NCBI GenBank assembly: GCA_041398225.1
Contig: JAWKVD010000034.1
Coordinates: 1-28,153 of the forward strand
DNA length: 28,153 nt
Direction: 5' to 3'
Source: JAWKVD01 sp041398225
GTDB taxonomy: Bacteria; Pseudomonadota; Alphaproteobacteria; Caulobacterales; Hyphomonadaceae
Made by a program: the position numbers and the translations under genes. The notes under the pieces were generated by a model that was not told where the DNA came from, did no database searches, and worked only from the letters and a program-made list of their open reading frames with translations. The first letter of the stretch is position 1. Every line of letters begins with the position of its first letter. Shown here in pieces: positions 22,939 through 28,153 of this stretch.

Positions 22939-22966
22939 CGCCGGCGCGACACAAGCCGCGCCGGCG
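22939..22966. terminator. 10-bp hairpin at the GNAT/serine hydrolase junction
   Basis: CGCCGGCGCG (22939-22948) pairs perfectly with CGCGCCGGCG (22957-22966) around ACACAAGC. It lies 16 bases after the GNAT stop and 13 bases beyond the hydrolase stop, so it can serve both strands. No T-tract is present on either side. Confidence 0.55.
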
Positions 22967-22978
22967 CCGATGCGTTCG

Positions 22979-24304
22979 CTATTTCTTGTCCATCGCGTCG
23001 TAGACCATCTCGACGCTTTCGGTGCGCACGTTCATGGAGCCGGGCTTGCCCGGACCGCGACGCTGGATCATGCCGACGAACACGACATCGTTGGCCGGAT
23101 CGACCCAGAACCAGGTTCCGTCGATCCCGAACCACGAGAACGTTCCCTGCTGTTGCGGATTGCGCTTGGAGGGCGGGTTGGTGGCGATGGCGCCGCCAAG
23201 ACCCCAGCCGCCGCCGAATGCGGTCATCCCGTCGGGCAGGTGGTTCTGCATCATCAGTTCGACCGTCTCGGGCTTGAGGATGCGCGCGCCGTCGAGTTCG
23301 CCGCCATTGGCCAGCATCTGCGCGAAGCGGGCGTAGTCGTGCAGGGTGGAGACGAGACCGCCGCCGCCGGATTCCATATGGTCCTTCTTGAAGAATGTGC
23401 GGTTCGACGGGTCGGGGAACTCGACCATCATGCCGCGATCGGCGTCGTAGGTGTAGACGGTGGCGAGGCGGGAGGCCTCGGCGTCGGTCAGCCAGAAGCC
23501 GCTATTGGCCATGCCGAGCGGCGCGAAGATGTTTCGTTCGAGATAGTCGCCGAACGAGAGGCCCGAGAGACGCTCCACGATGGCGCCCTGAACGTCGATG
23601 GCGATGGAGTAGGACCATTTGGTTTCAGGCTGCGCGATGAGCGGGATTTCCGTGATGCGGTCGATCGCGGCCTTGAGGTCTTTCTGCGTCATCGGGTGGT
23701 CGGCGATGAACATGCGGTCGACGACCGTGCGGTCGTTGAGGCCGTAGCCGAAGCCGGCCGTGTGCGTGAACAGGTCGCGCATGGTCATCGGTCTGCTCAC
23801 CGGCTCGGTGACGAGATCGCCGTTCGCCGGATCGCCGGAGACATAGACGCGGAGATTCTTGAACTCGGGCACGTATTTGGTGACCGGATCGTCGAGCTGG
23901 AACTTGCCCTGTTCCCAGAGCTGCATCATCGCGACGCCCGTGACCGGCTTCGACATCGAGCGGATGCGGAAGAGCGTGTCTTCCTCGATCGGCGCGCCGC
24001 GATAGGTGAGCGAACCGTAGGTCTTGAAGTCGGCGACCTTGCCGTCCTTGATCAGCACGTAGGACATGCCGGGAACTTCGCCGGCGCCGACCACGCCCTT
24101 GAGCTGGGCGTCGAGCACGCCAAGGCCGAACTCGGTGAAGCCTGCGTCCTGAACGACGTCGGAGGCGGTGGGCCAGGATGTGTCGCGCGCGGCGCTGGCG
24201 GCGGAGCTGTCCGGCGCCGTCTGCGTGGCGCAGGCCGCGAGCAGGGCCGCGAGACCGCCCGCGAGCGCATGGCGCACGCCCTTGAAATTCAGTCGATCCG
24301 ACAT
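22979..24304 (-). CDS. Serine hydrolase (beta-lactamase/family VIII esterase-like) lipoprotein, copy 1
   Basis: The 441-aa protein has a lipoprotein signal ending in LAALLAAC (cysteine 25), so it is probably anchored on the periplasmic side. The SxxK nucleophile motif is S116-M-S-K119 in IRSMSKPVTG, and the second motif is Y232-S in KWSYSIAIDVQG, which has a hydrophobic residue where class C beta-lactamases have asparagine. That YSx form is usual in family VIII esterases and related peptidases, so an esterase or D-amino-acid peptide hydrolase is more likely than a beta-lactamase. GGGWGLGGAI near the C-terminus fits the third-motif region. A GGGAGGG Shine-Dalgarno precedes the ATG. It lies 152 bases behind a close paralogue on the same strand. 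Confidence 0.9.
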   Translation of the reverse strand: MSDRLNFKGVRHALAGGLAALLAACATQTAPDSSAASAARDTSWPTASDVVQDAGFTEFGLGVLDAQLKGVVGAGEVPGMSYVLIKDGKVADFKTYGSLTYRGAPIEEDTLFRIRSMSKPVTGVAMMQLWEQGKFQLDDPVTKYVPEFKNLRVYVSGDPANGDLVTEPVSRPMTMRDLFTHTAGFGYGLNDRTVVDRMFIADHPMTQKDLKAAIDRITEIPLIAQPETKWSYSIAIDVQGAIVERLSGLSFGDYLERNIFAPLGMANSGFWLTDAEASRLATVYTYDADRGMMVEFPDPSNRTFFKKDHMESGGGGLVSTLHDYARFAQMLANGGELDGARILKPETVELMMQNHLPDGMTAFGGGWGLGGAIATNPPSKRNPQQQGTFSWFGIDGTWFWVDPANDVVFVGMIQRRGPGKPGSMNVRTESVEMVYDAMDKK

Positions 24305-24422
24305 GGATGTCCCTCCCGATTATGCGCGGTCTGCCGCCGCGCGTTTTTTAGGTCTGATGGTCTAATCGCGGAGGAGCCGGAATCCGTCGCTTTCTGGCGA
24401 GAAGCGGCGGGGAGCGAACGGT

Positions 24423-24446
24423 GCGGACCGGCCGGAGCCGGTCCGC
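24423..24446 (-). terminator. 10-bp hairpin between the two serine hydrolase genes
   Basis: GCGGACCGGC (24423-24432) pairs perfectly with GCCGGTCCGC (24437-24446) around a 4-base loop. It begins 10 bases after the stop of the upstream hydrolase (24457 on the minus strand). No T-run follows. It could reduce read-through from the first paralogue into the second. Confidence 0.6.
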
Positions 24447-24456
24447 TTCGCGATCG

Positions 24457-25857
24457 CTAGTGCTCGCCCGCGCCGGCGGCCGGCAGTGTGTCGTCGAGCG
24501 CCTCATAGACCAGACGGGCCGAATCCTCGCGGAAGTTCATGCCGTCCGGACGGGCCGGGCCCATGCGCTGGATCATGCCGATGAAGAACAGGTCGTTCGT
24601 GGGATCGATCCAGAACCAGGTGCCGGCGGCGCCGCCCCAATAGTACGTGCCCTTGCCGTACGGCGTGCCGTTGTTCTCCGGGTCCATGTGGACGGCGAAG
24701 TCGAGGCCGAAGCCGACGCCGGGGATGCCCGGGTTGGCGGTGGTGCCGTCGGAATAGAGGCGCAGATCGCCGATATGGTTCTGCGACATCAGGTCGACGC
24801 TCGCGGCGTCGATGATGCGCACGCCGTCAAGCTCGCCCTTGTTGAGCATCATCTGGCAGAAGCGGGCGTAATCGTGCGTGGTGGAGACGAGGCCGCCGCC
24901 GCCGGACTCAAGACGGCTCGGGTCGGTGAAGGTGGGGCGGTCGACGCGCTCTTCGTTCTTCACCAGCGCGCTGGTTTCCTTGTCCCAGTGATAGACGTCG
25001 GCGAAGCGCGAGACCTGATTATCGTGGACGTAGAAGCTGGTCTCGTCCATGCCCAGCGGCTTGAAGATGTGATCGTGCATGTACTCGCCGAGCTTCTGGC
25101 CCGAGAGCTTCTGGACGATATAGCCCTGGATATCGACCGACACCGAGTACGACCAGCGCGTGCCGGGATCGTAGAGCAGCGGGATGTCCGCGACCTTGGT
25201 GATCAGTTCGTCGAGATTGCCCGAGGCCAGCACGGCCTGGTCGCGGAAGGCGGTGTTGACCGGATCGTTGCCGGACAGCCCGTAACCGAAGCCGGCCGTG
25301 TGGGTCATGATCTCGCGCATGGTCGGCGCGCGCGACGGGTTGGCGACGATGGCGGCGCCGTTCTCGTCGACGCCCGTCATCAGTTTCAGGTTCTCGAATT
25401 CGGGCACGTATTTGGTGACCGGATCGTCGAGCTGCCATTTGCCCTCTTCATAGAGCTGCATCATGGCGACGCCGGTGATCGGCTTCGACATCGAGTAGAT
25501 GCGGAAGAGAGAGTCCTTGGTCATCGGGGCGCCGGTCGCCGGATCGCCGGACTGAACGCCATAGGCGTTGAACTGGGCGACCTTGCCGTGCCGCGCGAGC
25601 AGGGTGACCATGCCCGCCACGTCCTGATCGGCGACCGATTTCGCCATCTGCGCGTCGAGCGCGGCGAGGCCTTCGGCCGAGAAGCCGACCGAGGCCGGAT
25701 CGGCGATCGCGGATGCGGGCCAGGACGTGTCGGGCGCGACTGTCGCGGCGGCGGCGTCTGCGCCGGTGTCGGCCGGTTGGGAGCAGGCGGTAATGGCGAG
25801 CGCTGCGGTTGCGTAGATCAACGCGCGCACGGCTGCGGACTTCTTCAAGTTGAGCAT
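24457..25857 (-). CDS. Serine hydrolase (beta-lactamase/family VIII esterase-like) lipoprotein, copy 2
   Basis: This 466-aa lipoprotein (lipid-bearing cysteine at about residue 25 in LAITACSQP) is a close paralogue of the next gene downstream. The SxxK motif is S122-M-S-K125 in YSMSKPITG, and the tyrosine motif is Y237-S in RWSYSVSVDIQG. Shared blocks include MMQL followed by GK.QLDDPVTKYVPEF, and HTAGFGYGL. ATG 25857 is chosen because GAGGGG lies just before it and it starts the signal peptide; the frame stays open to 26154 without coding character. A Lys- and Tyr-based serine hydrolase acting in the periplasm is inferred; the substrate is unknown. It is transcribed away from the DUF454 gene, with a promoter-like pair in the 232-base gap. 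Confidence 0.92.
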   Translation of the reverse strand: MLNLKKSAAVRALIYATAALAITACSQPADTGADAAAATVAPDTSWPASAIADPASVGFSAEGLAALDAQMAKSVADQDVAGMVTLLARHGKVAQFNAYGVQSGDPATGAPMTKDSLFRIYSMSKPITGVAMMQLYEEGKWQLDDPVTKYVPEFENLKLMTGVDENGAAIVANPSRAPTMREIMTHTAGFGYGLSGNDPVNTAFRDQAVLASGNLDELITKVADIPLLYDPGTRWSYSVSVDIQGYIVQKLSGQKLGEYMHDHIFKPLGMDETSFYVHDNQVSRFADVYHWDKETSALVKNEERVDRPTFTDPSRLESGGGGLVSTTHDYARFCQMMLNKGELDGVRIIDAASVDLMSQNHIGDLRLYSDGTTANPGIPGVGFGLDFAVHMDPENNGTPYGKGTYYWGGAAGTWFWIDPTNDLFFIGMIQRMGPARPDGMNFREDSARLVYEALDDTLPAAGAGEH

Positions 25858-25912
25858 TTCATCCCCTCGAGTTCTTGTGAACGTCTGACTTCCTGGCGAA
25901 GTTTGCGCGGAC

Positions 25913-25940
25913 ATTAGGCTGGATCGCAGCGAAGCGCCAA
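25913..25940 (-). promoter_or_regulatory. Possible promoter of the serine hydrolase pair
   Basis: On the minus strand, TTGGCG (25940-25935) and CCTAAT (25918-25913) are 16 bases apart, each matching four of six consensus positions. They lie about 60 bases before ATG 25857. The fit is modest. Confidence 0.3.
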
Positions 25941-26089
25941 GTCGTCGCATCTGACGAATTTGAGAGGCTTTTCGGCGCGATTGCGTCTGGGTCGCGATTC
26001 TGAGAACCGTTTGCAGCCTGTCGCGCCGGTGGGTTAGAGTGTGCGGAACGGGTCGCAGTGCGGCCACAGCACCGCGGACAGGACGATCC

Positions 26090-26518
26090 ATGAGCGGAAA
26101 CCCGCCAGAGCCTGCGCCCGGAGGCGCCCCGGAGCCGGGAGCGCGCCGACGCAAGGCGCTGCGGCCGGTTTATCTGGTGTGCGGCGTGCTGCTGACGGCG
26201 ATCGGAGCCGCCGGACTGGTGTTGCCGCTTCTGCCCGGAACCGTGTTTCTGATTCTGGCCGCGGCCTGTTTTGCGCGCTCCTCGCCGCGCTTCGAGGCGT
26301 GGCTGCTGAACCACTCGCATCTGGGGCCGCCGGTGCGCGCCTGGCGCGAGACGGGGGCCATTCCGCTGAACGCCAAGATCATCGCGATCGGGGCGATGAC
26401 GCTTTCGGTGGGCATTGTGTGGTTCACCCGTGCGCCGATCTACGCCAAGTGGATCACCACCGCGATCCTCGCGGCTTGCGCCCTGTATGTGGGAACCCGC
26501 CCCGGCGTGGCGCGCTAG
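26090..26518 (+). CDS. DUF454 (YbaN-like) inner membrane protein
   Basis: The 142-aa protein begins with a Pro/Gly/Ala-rich tail and then carries the DUF454 core: YLVCGVLLTAIGAAGLVLPLLPGTVFLILAAACFARSSPRFEAWLLNHSHLGPPVRAW. The P.LPGT turn and the CFARSSPRF block are diagnostic. Two more hydrophobic segments follow (about residues 92-108 and 116-134), so three or four membrane passes are likely. The family has no established function. ATG 26090 has AGGA seven bases upstream; the frame extends to 26039 without support. It diverges from the serine hydrolases and converges with the penicillin-binding protein gene, with 14 bases between stops. Confidence 0.9.
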   Translation: MSGNPPEPAPGGAPEPGARRRKALRPVYLVCGVLLTAIGAAGLVLPLLPGTVFLILAAACFARSSPRFEAWLLNHSHLGPPVRAWRETGAIPLNAKIIAIGAMTLSVGIVWFTRAPIYAKWITTAILAACALYVGTRPGVAR

Positions 26519-26531
26519 GCGCCGATGGCGC
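26519..26531. terminator. Small hairpin between two convergent stops
   Basis: GCGCC (26519-26523) pairs with GGCGC (26527-26531) around GAT, filling the gap between the DUF454 stop (26516-26518) and the penicillin-binding protein stop (26533-26535). The stem is only 5 bp with no T-tract, so this is a weak call based mainly on position. Confidence 0.25.
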
Positions 26532-26532
26532 T

Positions 26533-28153
26533 CTAGCCCGGCGCGGTTCCGTTCGAACCGGTGGCGCCGCTGAGCGCGGGCGAGCGGCGGTTCTCGACCT
26601 GCCGGAAGGCGCCGGACAGGCGCCGGTAGAAGTTCAGGCGCGCGATCTGTTCCGAGTTCAGATATTCGTCGGCCTTCGAAGCGCCCGGCAGCGGAACCGG
26701 CTCCACGCCTTCGAGGGCGGCGGTCATCATGCGCGAGAAGATGATCGCGGGCAGGTCGCCTCCGGTTACGCGCACCATCGGCTTGTCGTTGTCGTTGCCG
26801 GCCCAGACGCCGCCGACATATTTCGAGGTGTAGCCGATGAACCAGGCGTCGCGCCAATCCTGCGACGTGCCGGTCTTGCCGGCGACATCCCATCCGCGAA
26901 CCGCCGCGGCGCGCCCGGTGCCCTGCACCACGACGCGGGTGAGCATGCCGTTCATCTGTTCTGCGAGGTCCTGCGGATAGATCTGCGGCTCCTCCAGCTT
27001 GGGACGGCTGTAGAGCACGTCGTGCCGGGAGTTGCGGATTTCCTGCACGATATAGGGCGAGACCTGGTGGCCGCCGGTCGCGAGCACGCCATAGCCCGTC
27101 ACCATGTCGAGCAGGGTGACCTCGTAGGTGCCGAGCGTGACCGACGGATAGTTCTGAAGCTGGGTGCGGATGCCGAACTCGCGCGCAAGCGCCGTGACCT
27201 TGGGGATGCCGATCTCGGCGCCGACCGAGGCCGCGACCGTGTTGAGCGATTCCGCCAGCGCCTCGGAGAGCGTGACCGCGCCGCGATAATTGCGGCCGCC
27301 GTCATAGTTGCGGGGGCGCCAGTCGCCGATCTGGATCGGTTCGTCATAGCGCACCGAACGCGGGCTGAGGCCGGCTTCGAGCGCGGCGGCGTAGACGAAC
27401 ACCTTGAACGCCGAACCCGGCTGGCGGCGCGCCTGAACCGCTCGGTTGAACTTCGAGGAGGCGTAGTTGCGGCCGCCGACCATGGCGCGGATGGCGCCGT
27501 TCATGTCCATCAGGATCGCGGCGGCTTCGGACGCCTGCTTCTGCGGGCCCAGCTGATCCATCGTCGAGGCGACGGCGTTCTGCGCCTTGGCCTGCAGGTC
27601 GAGGTCGAGCGTGAGCTGAACGACCAGATCCGGCGGCGGATCGGGCAGCAGTTCGTGGATCTGTTCATAGGCGTAGTCGAGCGCGTGACCCGAGAACGTG
27701 TCGCCGTGATCGGGCGCGAAAGTCATCTCCTGCTGGCGCGCCTTTTCGGCTTCGGCGGGATCGAGCTTTCCGGCCTCGACCATCTGGTCGAGCACGTAGA
27801 GCTGGCGCGCGCGTGTGCCCTTCGAGGCTGCCGCCGCCGCGTAGCGGGACGGAGCCTTGGGCATGGAGGCGAGCAGCGCCGCCTCGGCCACGGTCAGCTC
27901 CTGCGGGGGCTTGCCGAAGAAGGTCTCCGAAGCGGCGTCGATGCCGTAGGCGCCTGCGCCGAAATAGATCCGGTTGAGATACAGTTCGAGGATCTGGTCC
28001 TTGGTCAGCATCTGCTCCAGCTCCATCGCCAGACGCGCTTCCTGCGCCTTGCGCTTGAGCGTCTGGTCGGGAGAGAGGAGCAGGTTCTTCACCAGCTGCT
28101 GCGTGATGGTCGAGGCGCCCTGCACCGTGCGTCCGCTGCGCATGTTCTGGACC
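26533..28153 (-). CDS. Class A penicillin-binding protein, PBP1A type (N-terminus outside window)
   Basis: This bifunctional peptidoglycan synthase is cut at its 5' end by the window edge; the frame stays open to the last base, so the ATG at 28143 is internal. The visible part begins in the glycosyltransferase (GT51) domain with GASTITQQLVKN, then RKAQEARLAMELE, ILELYLNRIYFGAGAYGI and AALLASMPKAPSRY. The transpeptidase domain has SxxK in PGSAFKVF, SLN in ALAESLNTVAA and KTGTS in VAGKTGTSQDW. The C-terminus is a short Ser/Gly/Pro tail. The membrane anchor and catalytic glutamate lie outside. The protein polymerises and cross-links glycan strands in the periplasm. It converges on the DUF454 gene. 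Confidence 0.95.
   Translation of the reverse strand, partial: VQNMRSGRTVQGASTITQQLVKNLLLSPDQTLKRKAQEARLAMELEQMLTKDQILELYLNRIYFGAGAYGIDAASETFFGKPPQELTVAEAALLASMPKAPSRYAAAAASKGTRARQLYVLDQMVEAGKLDPAEAEKARQQEMTFAPDHGDTFSGHALDYAYEQIHELLPDPPPDLVVQLTLDLDLQAKAQNAVASTMDQLGPQKQASEAAAILMDMNGAIRAMVGGRNYASSKFNRAVQARRQPGSAFKVFVYAAALEAGLSPRSVRYDEPIQIGDWRPRNYDGGRNYRGAVTLSEALAESLNTVAASVGAEIGIPKVTALAREFGIRTQLQNYPSVTLGTYEVTLLDMVTGYGVLATGGHQVSPYIVQEIRNSRHDVLYSRPKLEEPQIYPQDLAEQMNGMLTRVVVQGTGRAAAVRGWDVAGKTGTSQDWRDAWFIGYTSKYVGGVWAGNDNDKPMVRVTGGDLPAIIFSRMMTAALEGVEPVPLPGASKADEYLNSEQIARLNFYRRLSGAFRQVENRRSPALSGATGSNGTAPG

Noticed and set aside
22979..25857. Pair of class C beta-lactamases giving antibiotic resistance
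   Set aside because: The tyrosine motif lacks the usual asparagine and both proteins are lipoproteins resembling esterases; calling resistance would overreach.

Overview
The window is a gene-dense, very GC-rich stretch of bacterial chromosome, about two thirds G+C or more by eye, with GC-rich third codon positions in every real gene. It looks like an alphaproteobacterium, most likely of the Caulobacterales/Hyphomonadaceae-Maricaulaceae kind. That placement is an inference from the DUF1491 and DUF2336 genes, the membrane-bound LytTR regulator, the gene style and the codon use; no rRNA or tRNA is present to confirm it. I see no phage, insertion sequence, CRISPR array or integrated island.

Layout. 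1-2180: the tail of a MORN-repeat protein, a secreted unknown, a tiny membrane protein, a DUF1491 protein and a small soluble unknown. 2181-6440: a SulP anion transporter, release factor 3 (prfC) behind a G-rich leader, and a metallophosphoesterase. 6464-8724: a divergent acyltransferase / membrane LytTR regulator pair with tandem repeats around the shared control region. 8758-10522: a divergent SDR reductase / TetR pair with two operator-like palindromes between them. 10641-15624: a secreted esterase-like hydrolase, a repeat lipoprotein, an M3 metallopeptidase lipoprotein and a glutathione transferase. 15625-16152: a 528-base gap without a convincing gene but with a strong stem-loop. 16153-21330: an MscS-type channel, a DUF2336 protein, the ABC-F ATPase Uup and a frameshifted COG4705-like membrane protein. 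21500-22923: murB overlapped by a GNAT acetyltransferase. 22979-25857: two tandem paralogous serine-hydrolase lipoproteins. 26090 to the end: a DUF454 membrane protein and the C-terminal part of a class A penicillin-binding protein.

Most genes are housekeeping or envelope functions: peptidoglycan precursor synthesis and polymerisation, SxxK serine hydrolases, a mechanosensitive channel, lipoproteins and an envelope acyltransferase. Convergent pairs are packed within 2-60 bases of each other, and several share a short GC-rich hairpin overlapping or beside the stop codons.

The most interesting signals are regulatory. (1) Two LytTR-like 9-base sites lie exactly 21 bases apart inside the start of the LytTR gene and face the acyltransferase gene. 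(2) Two near-identical palindromes lie exactly 32 bases apart between the TetR and SDR genes. (3) A potential G-quadruplex with an 11-G run lies upstream of prfC. (4) A frameshift splits the COG4705-like gene and joins its first half in frame to uup.
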